64,000 bases of DNA from Spirochaetales bacterium (lineage in GTDB: Bacteria; Spirochaetota; Spirochaetia; DSM-2461). A program made the translations under genes and the position numbers. Under the pieces are notes generated by a model. It had not been told where the DNA came from, did not search any database, and saw only the letters and a list, made by a program, of their open reading frames with translations. The stretch covers positions 39,451 through 103,450 of the forward strand of contig JAQQAP010000002.1 of NCBI GenBank assembly GCA_028533045.1, given 5' to 3'. Below are positions 23,814 through 32,783 of this stretch, piece after piece. Within the stretch, counting starts at the first letter, position 1; the number at the start of each line of letters is the position of its first letter.

Positions 23814-25706
23814 TTACAGCGTAGGTTCTTCGGTAGCTACAACTTCTTCTGTTTCTTCACTATTGGGATCATAATGGAGAACGCGGAGTGTTTCCGTGGC
23901 CCGTCTGTGTCGAATTTTTACATAGAGCGTATTTTTGGACCCATCGTAGAGCCAGCCGTCGGAATAGCGCTGGAAGCTTCCGTCACTTTTCCAACGTATT
24001 CCGTGCATCTGAAGCTCTGTGAAGGGCTGCACGCCGCGAATGATAAAATAGTGTTCAGAGCCGATGGGAAAGTCTACGTTGATTGTTGTTTCCCGGGGAG
24101 TGCTTTTTACCGTTAGTTTGGACGAGGCCGTATAGGCCCAGGAACCGGCCCCCAGCTGGCTTCTCAAGCTCATTCTGCGAGGGTTGTAGCTGGAACGATT
24201 CAAGAGGGTATAGACTTCTTCCGGAGGAATGGCTCCCTCTTTTTCCGGTTCCGACTGGTTGGTATATACGATCCTTTCCGGAATATAACCGTCAATATCG
24301 CTGTACTTCAAACAGGAAAGAATATATTTCCATCCCGAAGCAAGCAGTTCATCATTATCAAGAATATCGGAATAGCGAATAAGAAGATTTCCAAACTCAA
24401 GAGTCGGGCTAATCTCGGCAATACCCTGATCATCAAAGAGAAGGAGGTCGTCCTTTATCCAGAAGGTGCGGGATTGAAGGATCTCAATGATTCGGTTCAG
24501 ACTGTTTTTGTCGGCCCGATCGGGAAACTTTCTCATGTATTCCAGCTGTATAGCCATTCGCCCCAGAAGGGTAGTGAAAGGTTCATCCTCTTCGGGCTTT
24601 TGGAGGGCAAACTCATAAAGAGCGTCCGTTTCTTTGAATAGGTCTACCTGGGAATCGAAGAATTCCACCAGGTCTTCCTTTTCCAGAAGTTCTTCGTTTT
24701 GATTCTGAAGCAAGGTCTTGTAGTTACCTCCCTTTCGCCAGTCATCGACGATAAGGGCATTTCCCTTATTTACTACATCATCAAAGAAAGGGGAGGAGTA
24801 ACAGGTCATCTGGGAGGATTGGCGGGTAACCCCTCCCTCCAGCATGGACACAACGTTGTTAAATTGCCCCTTGGGAATGGCCCCCATGACAAAGGCCGCC
24901 AGAGCTTCTTCGGAAAAATAGGTCGATCCTTCCCCGTTGGGACGGGTCAGGAGAGCTGTACGGGTGTCCAGGTGGTTCTGGAGAGACTGGCTTACCCTGT
25001 CCAGAAACTGTTCAAGGGAGGTGCTGTAAATCATGCTGTTAAGAAGGGCCCCTTCCTTTTCATACCAGTCGGAAAGGCTCCGTCCCGCCCCGGAAAGAGT
25101 CTCTTCAAGAACAATGCTCTTGATAATATTGTTCGATACATTGAGATAAATATGGCCGTTTTCCAGGTCCATTATTGTATCGGAGGGGATTGTTATATAG
25201 TAGTTTTCATCTTCTTTGGAGAGTTTGAACAACTCATTGTTATCCTCTTTTATGAGGGAAAATCCAGAAACTTCCCCTGCCGGGAGGGTTACTTCATTAA
25301 TCGGTGGAATCGTTAAAGGAAGATTGGGCAAAAGGGTAACCTTTTTGCTGTGGATATCCGATATAAAGATAAGAGACACGTTTTTATCAAAAATGACGGT
25401 GATTCTGTCATTCTCCGCCTTGTATTCCTGAAGCACCAGAGGGTGCTCTATTCCGTCTCCCGTTGTGATGACCAGTTGGGAAAAGGGGGTGAAGTTGAAT
25501 TCCATACCGTTAAAGGAAACCGAAAGGTTCCGTATTTTTACGGGAGAGAGTAGGGCGCCGGTTGTACGTTGGCCAATATAGCTGATATTTCCTACAACAC
25601 CGCTGAACCTCTCCAGCTTGATAAAGTGAAGTGTCAGAAAATAGAGAGATAGGGCAATGAGCAGAAAGGGCGCAAGCAGATATTTTCTGGGGATACCGGT
25701 TTTCAT
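23814..25706 (-). CDS. Large membrane-anchored extracytoplasmic protein of unknown function
   Basis: 630 residues. A single N-terminal membrane helix (about 10-29, APFLLIALSLYFLTLHFI) follows a basic start, and no lipobox is present. The rest is soluble. Residues 45-220 and 540-625 look rich in beta strands, and the middle (about 220-480) is helical with several short pairs of helices. I recognise no family or catalytic motif. It is probably anchored in the inner membrane and facing the periplasm, and might be conserved in spirochaetes. It is transcribed away from the TPR lipoprotein gene. A promoter-like TTGTAT-N17-TAATAT ends 7 nt before the ATG and no ribosome site is seen. Confidence 0.75.
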   Translation of the reverse strand: MKTGIPRKYLLAPFLLIALSLYFLTLHFIKLERFSGVVGNISYIGQRTTGALLSPVKIRNLSVSFNGMEFNFTPFSQLVITTGDGIEHPLVLQEYKAENDRITVIFDKNVSLIFISDIHSKKVTLLPNLPLTIPPINEVTLPAGEVSGFSLIKEDNNELFKLSKEDENYYITIPSDTIMDLENGHIYLNVSNNIIKSIVLEETLSGAGRSLSDWYEKEGALLNSMIYSTSLEQFLDRVSQSLQNHLDTRTALLTRPNGEGSTYFSEEALAAFVMGAIPKGQFNNVVSMLEGGVTRQSSQMTCYSSPFFDDVVNKGNALIVDDWRKGGNYKTLLQNQNEELLEKEDLVEFFDSQVDLFKETDALYEFALQKPEEDEPFTTLLGRMAIQLEYMRKFPDRADKNSLNRIIEILQSRTFWIKDDLLLFDDQGIAEISPTLEFGNLLIRYSDILDNDELLASGWKYILSCLKYSDIDGYIPERIVYTNQSEPEKEGAIPPEEVYTLLNRSSYNPRRMSLRSQLGAGSWAYTASSKLTVKSTPRETTINVDFPIGSEHYFIIRGVQPFTELQMHGIRWKSDGSFQRYSDGWLYDGSKNTLYVKIRHRRATETLRVLHYDPNSEETEEVVATEEPTL

Positions 25707-25713
25707 TGGGCAA

Positions 25714-25742
25714 ATATTAGCTCATATAAACCAAAAATACAA
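25714..25742 (-). promoter_or_regulatory. Possible leaderless promoter of the 630-aa gene
   Basis: On the minus strand TTGTAT (25737-25742), a 17-nt spacer and TAATAT (25714-25719), then 7 nt to the ATG. The match is weaker than at the other sites. Confidence 0.35.
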
Positions 25743-25795
25743 CTCCCGCAGTGAAGGCAAATCCTGTTCATCCCCCTCTTTAAGGAGTTTTTAAA

Positions 25796-27205
25796 ATGTT
25801 GAAAGTTATTCCCCTGCCCCTGTTGGTTCTGTTCTTATTTACCGGTTGCCTCTCTCAGAGCCCTTCCCTCCACGGGGCGGATAAGCCCGAACCGGAAGAG
25901 AGTCGGGCGGTAGAAAAGAGTGACGACTGGCGAATCGAGCTGGAACGATTGCAGAGCATGGGCGATACGGTAGGCTTGTTAAGTCTTCTTGACGAGCACA
26001 AGGATGAGCTTGAGGGAGAAATGAGTACCCTCTATCTTTCCCTCCTTATGGCCGATTCCCGTCTGGAAGAGGCCGAACTTCTGGGGGCGCAACTCCTGGA
26101 TGAGAAGCCCGACGATGTAAATGTTCTCTATATGAATGCTCTAATTTACGATATGGAAGGACGAGGAGAAGAAGCGGACACTCTTATTCAGAAGGCCTAT
26201 GGATTGGATAATACCAATCCCGACGTTAATCTTTACCTGGCGGAAATGGAACTGCGGAAGAAGGATTATAAAGGGGCCAACGAATATCTGGGCGTGGTAC
26301 TGGAGCGGGAGCCGGAAAACTTTTCCGCTTTGGTGGCTAAAGCGGATGTTCTGATGCACCTGGGAAAGGGTAACGACGATTTAAACGAAAAATTTCTTGC
26401 CGATGCGGTCAAAGTGTTAGATAAGGTGGAGGAGATCGCCCCTGATTATGTGTACACCTATGTGGATCGATCCCGGGCGTTAACTGTTCTGGGGCAAACC
26501 ACCCGGGCTATGAGAGATTTAAACAAAGCCGTTGAGCTTGAACCGGATGTGGAGTGGCACTATTTAGACCGGCTCGTTCTTAATCTTAAGTATTTTGGTT
26601 GGTTGGACAGGGCTGTGGAAGATATCAAATCTATTGAAGCTATTAATCCGAACAACCTCTTTGCCCATATTTATGCCGCCGGAGTTTACGATGACTTGAA
26701 GGAGTATGATCTTGCTCTCGAGTACTACGAGAAGGTCATGGCCGCCCGTCCCGATTATGCCTATTCCTATGAAGGGGCCGGAAAGATCTACTATATGAAT
26801 GAAGAGTATGATAAAGCGGAAAGCTGTTTCCTTAAGTCATACGAATTGATTTATCCCTACGAAGGGTTTATACTGATGGCCGCCTTGGCTATGAAAAACC
26901 AGGGGAAAAACTTCGAGGCCAAGGAACTTCTTACGGAATCCGGCAAAGGCCTTGATAGAGAAAGCCTGACCTATGAAGTATTCCGCTATATGAAAGACGG
27001 CGGTTCGGACTATTTTATTTCCGGAGAAATTGCCCGGGAAACGGATAAGGATGAACGGAATAAGGCATGGTTCTATCTGGGAGAGATGTACCTGCTGCAG
27101 GATTCTCCCCGTTCGGCACAAGCAGCTTTTTTGAATCTTAGCGAAGAAGACGGCTATTTAGAGGCGGATATCGCCAATTGGCATAACAGAGGAGTAGACG
27201 AGTAA
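25796..27205 (+). CDS. TPR-repeat lipoprotein
   Basis: 469 residues with a lipoprotein signal (FLFTGC, Cys19) and then about ten tetratricopeptide-like helical pairs. Clear TPR copies are seen around residues 105-205 (DVNVLYMNALIYDMEGRGEE; PDVNLYLAEMELRKKDYKGA) and 285-360 (LFAHIYAAGVYDDLKEYDLA; YAYSYEGAGKIYYMNEEYDK). It should be membrane-anchored and act as a protein-binding scaffold in the periplasm. TAAGGAG precedes the ATG. It heads a plus-strand run of four genes with almost no gaps: TPR, TraB-type, CmpB-type and HD. That suggests a common process that I cannot name. Confidence 0.9.
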   Translation: MLKVIPLPLLVLFLFTGCLSQSPSLHGADKPEPEESRAVEKSDDWRIELERLQSMGDTVGLLSLLDEHKDELEGEMSTLYLSLLMADSRLEEAELLGAQLLDEKPDDVNVLYMNALIYDMEGRGEEADTLIQKAYGLDNTNPDVNLYLAEMELRKKDYKGANEYLGVVLEREPENFSALVAKADVLMHLGKGNDDLNEKFLADAVKVLDKVEEIAPDYVYTYVDRSRALTVLGQTTRAMRDLNKAVELEPDVEWHYLDRLVLNLKYFGWLDRAVEDIKSIEAINPNNLFAHIYAAGVYDDLKEYDLALEYYEKVMAARPDYAYSYEGAGKIYYMNEEYDKAESCFLKSYELIYPYEGFILMAALAMKNQGKNFEAKELLTESGKGLDRESLTYEVFRYMKDGGSDYFISGEIARETDKDERNKAWFYLGEMYLLQDSPRSAQAAFLNLSEEDGYLEADIANWHNRGVDE

Positions 27206-28405
27206 ATGGGAACTATTACTGTTCGGAACGAATCGGAAACTATCAATAGAATTGTACTGGAAAATAAGGAGATCGTTCTGATCGGTACGGCCCACATCTC
27301 GGCGGAGAGCGCCCGGGAAGTGCGGGACGCCATTGAGGCAGAGAGTCCCGATCATGTAAGTATTGAGCTCGATTCGGGACGTTATAAAACCCTGGAAGAG
27401 GGGAACAGCCTCAAGAGTATGGACCTTTCCAAAATAATACGGGAAGGAAAGGCTTTTCTTGTTTTGGCCAACCTTGTACTCAGTTCCTTCCAGCAGAAAA
27501 TGGGAGCTGAACTGGGTACCAAGTCGGGAGATGAAATGCGGGCCGCCCTGGAAGTGGCCAAGGAGAAGGAACTCACCTTTTCCTTTGATGACCGCCCCAT
27601 TCAAACCACCTTGCAGCGAGCCTGGGCCAAATGTAATTTCTGGAATAAGCTCAAGCTTCTCTCCGTTTTGATTTCCAGCGCCTTTACCAATGAAAAAATC
27701 AGTGAAGAGGAACTGGAGGAGTTAAAGAAGAGCAGCGCCATCGAAAACATGATGGGCGAACTGGCCGATTTTCTTCCTCCCGTCAAAGAAGTTCTTATTG
27801 ATGAAAGAGACCAGTATCTGGCCACAAATATATTTAAATGTCCCGGCAAGAAGGTTGTAGCTGTTATTGGAGCCGGTCATGCGCCTGGGCTCATCGGCTG
27901 GCTTGAGAAACTGGCCGCCGGGGAAGTCTCCGATTCGTTGGAAGAAATCTCCCACATCCCCCCCAAGAAAGCGGGCGCGAAAATCCTCCCCTGGATAATA
28001 CCGCTTCTCATAGCCTCCCTGTTTGTTCTGGGGGGAATAAGAGGCTGGGATACACTTAAAGAAATGGGCCTCGCCTGGATTCTGGGGAACGGAATCTGTG
28101 CCGCCGTCGGTTCCATTATAGCCTTGGCCCGGCCTCAGACTATTCTGATTTCATTTATTGCCGCCCCCATAACGTCCATGAATCCCACCATTGGAGTAGG
28201 ATTTGTAACGGGATTACTGGAGTATTTTTTCCGCAAACCCAAGGTGGAAGATCTGGAAAACCTGTCTAAAGATACGGGCTCTCTCAAAGGGTGGTACCGA
28301 AACCGGGTCACCCGGGTTCTGCTGGTATTCTTTCTTTCCAGCCTGGGAAGTTCCATCGGAACCTTTTGGGCGGGTGCCCGCATAGCGATGATCTTTGCCG
28401 GATAA
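27206..28405 (+). CDS. TraB/PrgY (GumN-related) family membrane protein
   Basis: 399 residues starting directly after the TPR gene stop. The N-terminal domain has the TraB motifs: LIGTAHISAESAREV, then VSIELDSGRY, DDRPIQTTLQRAW, ERDQYLATNIF and VVAVIGAGHAPGLIGWL. The C-terminal third has about four membrane helices. The family includes PrgY/TraB of enterococci, which block pheromone signalling, and a wider group related to TIKI-type proteases. The conserved His (GTAH, GAGH) and Glu residues fit a metal-dependent peptidase, though this is inferred. Its role in a spirochaete is unknown. Confidence 0.85.
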   Translation: MGTITVRNESETINRIVLENKEIVLIGTAHISAESAREVRDAIEAESPDHVSIELDSGRYKTLEEGNSLKSMDLSKIIREGKAFLVLANLVLSSFQQKMGAELGTKSGDEMRAALEVAKEKELTFSFDDRPIQTTLQRAWAKCNFWNKLKLLSVLISSAFTNEKISEEELEELKKSSAIENMMGELADFLPPVKEVLIDERDQYLATNIFKCPGKKVVAVIGAGHAPGLIGWLEKLAAGEVSDSLEEISHIPPKKAGAKILPWIIPLLIASLFVLGGIRGWDTLKEMGLAWILGNGICAAVGSIIALARPQTILISFIAAPITSMNPTIGVGFVTGLLEYFFRKPKVEDLENLSKDTGSLKGWYRNRVTRVLLVFFLSSLGSSIGTFWAGARIAMIFAG

Positions 28406-28414
28406 TGGGAAATA

Positions 28415-29182
28415 ATGGTATTATTTAGCCGTTTTCTGCTCTTTTTCTTAAAGTATTTTTTGCTCTTTTTTACCGGTACCGTTGTGGGCTGGTTTATAGA
28501 GCTTTTCTGGCGGCGCTATTTTGGGAAAGCCCGGAGGTGGATCAATCCGGGTTTTCTGAACGGCCCCTGGCTTCCCCTTTACGGTTTTGGCTGTATTTTT
28601 TTATATTTGCTTTGTCTTCCCGAGTGGCCTGTTTATATTCAAGCTCCCGTTTTTCTGGTGTCGTTAACCGTTCTGGAATTTGTGGCGGGAATGATTTTCA
28701 TAGGTCATTTTAAAATTAAATTGTGGGACTACTCGCAGAATTGGGGGAATCTAAAGGGATTGGTATGTCCTCTTTACAGTGTATTCTGGATGATTCTGGG
28801 AATGGTTTTTTCCCTGTTTATCTATCCCTATCTGGAGGTGATGGTCCTGTTTCTCTTCGAACACAGGGAAATGGCCTTTTTTATCGGTCTTTACGGCGGG
28901 TTATTCTCTGTTGATCTTTGGCAGTCCTTTAACCTGGCTATGCGTATTAAGGCTTTTGTTCAAGATACGGAAGAGCGCTGGTCCCTTGACTTTGAAAAGT
29001 TCAAGCTGGAACTGCGTGACCGGGTACAGGAAGGTCTTGTGAACCGGACTCGGTTCTTTCTGCCTTTTCAGGGAGAATTGGGGGGCAGTTTGCGAGAGCG
29101 GCTGAATGCCCACAGAAAGAATCTTCCCAAACCGCTGGCCCCTCTTCGGAAGGCTTTAGATAAGAGAAGAGAGAAAAAATGA
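28415..29182 (+). CDS. CmpB-type putative ABC transporter membrane protein (PF06541-like)
   Basis: 255 residues with five or so membrane helices in the first 170 residues and a charged cytoplasmic tail. The motif set GWFIELFW, then RRWINPGFLNGPWLPLYGFG, and later LWDYSQNWGNLKGLVCPL, matches the family called putative ABC-transporter type IV (CmpB). No ATPase is nearby and the biochemical role of that family is unproven, so I would not call it a transporter with confidence. It lies in the operon of the TPR lipoprotein and TraB-type genes. Its stop overlaps the HD gene start as ATGA. Confidence 0.75.
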   Translation: MVLFSRFLLFFLKYFLLFFTGTVVGWFIELFWRRYFGKARRWINPGFLNGPWLPLYGFGCIFLYLLCLPEWPVYIQAPVFLVSLTVLEFVAGMIFIGHFKIKLWDYSQNWGNLKGLVCPLYSVFWMILGMVFSLFIYPYLEVMVLFLFEHREMAFFIGLYGGLFSVDLWQSFNLAMRIKAFVQDTEERWSLDFEKFKLELRDRVQEGLVNRTRFFLPFQGELGGSLRERLNAHRKNLPKPLAPLRKALDKRREKK

Positions 29183-29664
29183 CCATTGACTGGGAGCTAT
29201 ACCTGATCCTGGAGGATATCTGGAGACAGGAAGATTTCCAACGTCTGGCACATATTAATCATCATGGTAATTCCGTTTTGGAACACTCCTTTAAAGTAAC
29301 CTGTCTTGCCTGGACCCTTTCTAAACGATGGGGGTGGGACAGAAAGTCGGTGGCCCGGGGCGCTATCTTGCATGACTTCTTTCTATATGATTGGAAAGTG
29401 AAGGGCAGCAGCGGCCCTCGCCGTTCCTATGAAATCTGGAAAATGCACGGGTTTACCCATCCCGGTCAGGCTTTGAGGAATTCCGAGGACAGGTTTGAGT
29501 TAAATAAACGAGAGCGGGATATTATTGCCCGCCATATGTTTCCTTTGACGCCCTTACCTCCCCGCTACAGGGAAAGTTGGCTCGTAAATATTTGTGATAA
29601 GCTGGTTGCTTTAGGGGAGATTCCTCTCTACTTATCCTGGAGGAAAAGGAAGGGGACCTTATAG
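29179..29664 (+). CDS. HD-domain metal-dependent phosphohydrolase
   Basis: 161 residues. The HD pattern is complete: His in SVLEHSFKV, the HD pair in ARGAILHDFFLYD, His in IIARHMFPLTP, and Asp in NICDKLVAL. The closest general type is the small HD hydrolases acting on nucleotides or phosphate monoesters; the substrate is unknown. It is co-translated with the CmpB-type gene through a 4-bp overlap and is the last gene of this operon. It overlaps the convergent DUF2164 gene by 6 bp. Confidence 0.85.
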   Translation: MTIDWELYLILEDIWRQEDFQRLAHINHHGNSVLEHSFKVTCLAWTLSKRWGWDRKSVARGAILHDFFLYDWKVKGSSGPRRSYEIWKMHGFTHPGQALRNSEDRFELNKRERDIIARHMFPLTPLPPRYRESWLVNICDKLVALGEIPLYLSWRKRKGTL

Positions 29665-29901
29665 TTTAAGCTGGTCCATATCCAGGTCCATCTCTTCCAT
29701 TCTTTTAAGGAGGAACTCCCGGGAAGCGCCGACCCCTCGGTTGTAAAGTTCGGCCCCCATTGTTTCCGTAAGAAAATCCAGAAGCAACTCGGCCTTTAAG
29801 GAACCTATTTCCAGCTCCCATTCATCGTCGATGTAGGTAATAAGTTTATGGATAACTTGCTGTTTCCGGTCTTTATCCAGGGTAAGAGGACTTTTTTTCA
29901 T
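29659..29901 (-). CDS. DUF2164 family protein
   Basis: 80 residues, all helical and acidic, with IDDEWELEIGSLKAELLLDF followed by ETMGAELYNRGVGASREF. This is the conserved core of the uncharacterised DUF2164 family (typical length about 80). No enzymatic motif is visible and the function is unknown. GGAGAAAC precedes the ATG. It follows the VOC protein gene by 8 bp on the same strand, so the two are probably co-transcribed. Confidence 0.8.
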   Translation of the reverse strand: MKKSPLTLDKDRKQQVIHKLITYIDDEWELEIGSLKAELLLDFLTETMGAELYNRGVGASREFLLKRMEEMDLDMDQLKL

Positions 29902-29909
29902 TGTTTCTC

Positions 29910-30281
29910 CTAACGGTGTTGGTCAAATAGTATCATATTCCCGTCCGGATCGACAACGGATATGCTGGCCGGCCCCCGGCCGTTCTCATCGGTCTCTTCC
30001 AGAAGCTCTATGCCCTCTTTTTTGAGTTTTTTTTGTATTTCTCTTATATCGGTAAAGTTATCCAGGTTCCGGGCGCTTTGATCCCAGCCGGGATTAAAGG
30101 TAAGGATATTGTCTCCGAACATATCAAGGAAAAGTCCGATAACTGCGGAACCGTTCCGCATCATCAACCAATTCTTATCCCTGTCTCCTCCGCACTCCGT
30201 GAACCCCAGTTTTTCATAGAAGTCGGAGGAGGCATCCAAATCCCTTACGGTTAAACTTACAGAAAAGGCACCTAATTCCAT
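29910..30281 (-). CDS. VOC-superfamily (glyoxalase/bleomycin-resistance-like) protein
   Basis: 123 residues with the paired beta-alpha-beta-beta-beta units of the vicinal oxygen chelate fold. It opens VSLTVRDLDASSDFYEKLGF and ends with SVVDPDGNMILFDQH. The usual first metal ligand (His in strand 1) is absent, replaced by Ser or Val, so glyoxalase I activity is unlikely. A binding or resistance role is possible but not shown. A GGAGGAATGAC site precedes the ATG. Confidence 0.85.
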   Translation of the reverse strand: MELGAFSVSLTVRDLDASSDFYEKLGFTECGGDRDKNWLMMRNGSAVIGLFLDMFGDNILTFNPGWDQSARNLDNFTDIREIQKKLKKEGIELLEETDENGRGPASISVVDPDGNMILFDQHR

Positions 30282-30353
30282 GTCATTCCTCCAAGAAAGA
30301 TAGTTTAAGTTTAAAAGATTGTAAGGGGGATTGCAAAGTGAGACGTTAAGAAA

Positions 30354-31730
30354 TCAGTCCTGTTGTACTTTTATCCAGGGAAGAGTTCCAAAATCACGGA
30401 CCGATTCAAGTCTTAAAAGTTTCATCCCTTCCGGTCCCTTGTCATCATCTTTACGGCGGGGGAGAACCATGGTGCCGTAGCCCGTATCGGCAGCGGCTTT
30501 AATACGCTTCTCCCGGTGGGAGACCGGCTGTATTTCCCCGGCCAAAGTTAATTCTCCCAAGGCGAGAAGATCGCCGGGTAGAGCCAGGCCTGTGCGGGCG
30601 GAAAAAAGGGCCAGGGCCAGAGGCAGGTCTGCTCCGGTTTCGGTAATCCGAAGCCCCCGGGCCACGTTAATATAAATATCATGGTCGGAGAACTTAAGTC
30701 CCCCGTGCTTTTCGAGAATAGCCGCAATGCGGGACACCCGGTTTTGGTCCAGTCGGTCCGAATAAATTCGGGAAAGGCTCCCCTTGGCGGGAACCGTAAG
30801 AGCCTGAATCTCCACCAGGAGAATCCGGCTGCCTTCATACAGTGTGGCCGTGGCGGTACCGGCGGGGGGCGCCCCTTCTCGGTGAACGAGAAATAGGCCC
30901 GACGTATCGCGTACCTCTTCCAGACCATTGCCTCCCATGCGAAAAAGGCCTAACTCATCGGTGGCGCCAAAGCGGTTTTTCTGGGCCCGAAGCATTCGCA
31001 AATCGCTCCCGGATTCCTCAAAATAGAGTACCGTGTCCACCAGATGTTCAATCGCCTTGGGACCGGCAATAGCCCCTTCTTTGGTTACGTGGGCCACAAG
31101 AAAAAGAACCGCTCCCAGCTCTTTGGCCGCCTTAATCAGCTCATAACAGCAAAGCTTTAACTGACTCACCGTCCCGGGAACTTCTCCGGCCCCGTCGGTC
31201 ATGAGTGTTTGGATAGAGTCAATTATTATGAGAGAAGGTTTATGTTCGTTAAGGGCGGGAAGAATCTCTTCCAACCGGGCTGTTGTGAGGACCATGGGAC
31301 GGTCCAGATCAATCTTTAGTCGTCGTCCCCGCTGTTTAATCTGCTCCGCCGACTCCTCTCCGGAGACATAAAGAACAGAGCCCTCCGTCTTAACCCGGTC
31401 GGTTAGCTGGAGTAGCAAAGTCGACTTACCAATCCCCGGTTCTCCTCCGATTAAAACGGAAGAGCCCGACATTATGCCCGATCCCAGGAGACGGTTCAGC
31501 TCGGGAAAGCCCGAATCTATACGTACCGTTTCCGGTTCTTTTACCTGGGAGAGAGTTTGGACCCGGGGAGGTTCGGAGATAGGAGCTCCGGACAAAGCGG
31601 AAGCTTTGCCCTTGGCCGGTTTAAATTCGGTAAAACTGTTCCAGCTGTCGCAGCTGGGGCAGCGACCGAGCCACTTGGGCTCCGTGTGGCCGCACTCCTT
31701 GCAAAGGTATTGGGTTTTTTCCCGCGCCAT
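30354..31730 (-). CDS. radA: DNA repair protein RadA
   Basis: 458 residues. It has an N-terminal zinc finger CKECGHTEPKWLGRCPSC (residues 10-27), a RecA-like ATPase with Walker A GGEPGIGKSTLL at about 95, the RadA-specific KNRFG motif in AQKNRFGATDELGLF, and a C-terminal Lon-protease-like domain. It is a branch-migration helicase acting with RecA in recombinational repair. It follows the immunophilin genes on the same strand at 12 bp, so it is probably in their operon. Confidence 0.96.
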   Translation of the reverse strand: MAREKTQYLCKECGHTEPKWLGRCPSCDSWNSFTEFKPAKGKASALSGAPISEPPRVQTLSQVKEPETVRIDSGFPELNRLLGSGIMSGSSVLIGGEPGIGKSTLLLQLTDRVKTEGSVLYVSGEESAEQIKQRGRRLKIDLDRPMVLTTARLEEILPALNEHKPSLIIIDSIQTLMTDGAGEVPGTVSQLKLCCYELIKAAKELGAVLFLVAHVTKEGAIAGPKAIEHLVDTVLYFEESGSDLRMLRAQKNRFGATDELGLFRMGGNGLEEVRDTSGLFLVHREGAPPAGTATATLYEGSRILLVEIQALTVPAKGSLSRIYSDRLDQNRVSRIAAILEKHGGLKFSDHDIYINVARGLRITETGADLPLALALFSARTGLALPGDLLALGELTLAGEIQPVSHREKRIKAAADTGYGTMVLPRRKDDDKGPEGMKLLRLESVRDFGTLPWIKVQQD

Positions 31731-31742
31731 AGACGGGTTCGC

Positions 31743-32765
31743 CTACTCTATGGCGAGAAGCTGAATCTGGAAAATGAGCCAGCTATTGGGAGGTATAATC
31801 TCTCCCGCCCCTCTTTCGCCGTAAGCCAGCTCGGGGGGGATGACAATGGTACGTACTTCTCCGGTCTTCATGGCAAGAATCGCTTCCAGCCAGCCGGGAA
31901 TAACCGAATCGGTACCAATCGTGATAGAGTAGGGCTGGCCCCTCTCTACGGAGCTGTCAAAGACCGTTCCATTAGGAAGAGCACCGGTGTAGTGAACACT
32001 TACGGTGTCTCCCATTTGGGGCGTATCGCCAAATCCTTCGTAAATGGTGTAGTAGTAAATCCCGGACATGGTCTTGCTGTAACCTTCCAGACTTCTGACA
32101 ACGGCCGCCACATCGGCTTCTTCCGTTTCCAGGTTAACAAGTTCCTTTTCACGACCCGCCGTATAGCGCATTATGAAGGACTCATTGTCGGTCTTAAAGG
32201 ATTCCGCTTCCGCTCCTCTACGAAGGATCGTCAGGCTTGTCAGCTTGTCTCCGGCAGTCAGTTTATTTAAAACCTTTTCCCCTTCCACTATTCGGCCGAA
32301 GGGAGTGTAAATTCTGTCAAGGAAAGAGTCTCCTTCCCCTTTGGTAATGAAAAATCCCGCCCCGTTTGATTCGGTGGCAAGGCCGGTCATCACCAGAGTG
32401 CCCGGTTCGGCGGCGCTCAGAACAAAATCCTGTTCTCGGGGCAGAGTGTAGCCCGGGTCGCCTTCGCCGTTGTTCAAAGGGTCCCCGGAGAAGAGAGCGT
32501 AGTTCTCAATATCCCGGTAAAACGTCAGCCCGTCGTAGAAGTTCGTATTCTCACGAACAGGCCGGTCAATCGTATTTTCCGCCAACCCCACAAAGGAGGT
32601 TACCGTTAAAGGGGTATGGGCGTAATCCAGTTCAAACACCATCTCGCCCTTTGCCGTTTCCATCACAGCATAGAGACCGGGACTCAAAGCTTCCCGGTCA
32701 ACCGCCGTAAGAGGCGCAAGAAGAGACAAAAAAACAAGACAAATAACAAACAGATTTTTTTTCAC
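31743..32765 (-). CDS. Dual-domain immunophilin (cyclophilin-FKBP), cyclophilin domain degenerate
   Basis: 340 residues, GTG start, with a cleavable-type signal peptide (about 1-21). Residues 31-185 are a cyclophilin domain and 235-340 an FKBP domain, so this is a CFBP-type dual prolyl isomerase exported to the periplasm. The FKBP half keeps the pocket residues (VHYTG, FDSS, VIPGW, AYGERGAGEIIPPNSWLIF). In the cyclophilin half, Arg84 is kept. The Gln of the FMIQGG motif is Phe92, NGSQFFIT has become NGAGFFIT, and the active-site His before the FG turn is Tyr153 (LDRIYTPFG). Cyclophilin activity is therefore probably lost. It lies 18 bp downstream of a paralogue. Confidence 0.9.
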   Translation of the reverse strand: MKKNLFVICLVFLSLLAPLTAVDREALSPGLYAVMETAKGEMVFELDYAHTPLTVTSFVGLAENTIDRPVRENTNFYDGLTFYRDIENYALFSGDPLNNGEGDPGYTLPREQDFVLSAAEPGTLVMTGLATESNGAGFFITKGEGDSFLDRIYTPFGRIVEGEKVLNKLTAGDKLTSLTILRRGAEAESFKTDNESFIMRYTAGREKELVNLETEEADVAAVVRSLEGYSKTMSGIYYYTIYEGFGDTPQMGDTVSVHYTGALPNGTVFDSSVERGQPYSITIGTDSVIPGWLEAILAMKTGEVRTIVIPPELAYGERGAGEIIPPNSWLIFQIQLLAIE

Positions 32766-32783
32766 CCTATACCCCCTGTGGTC

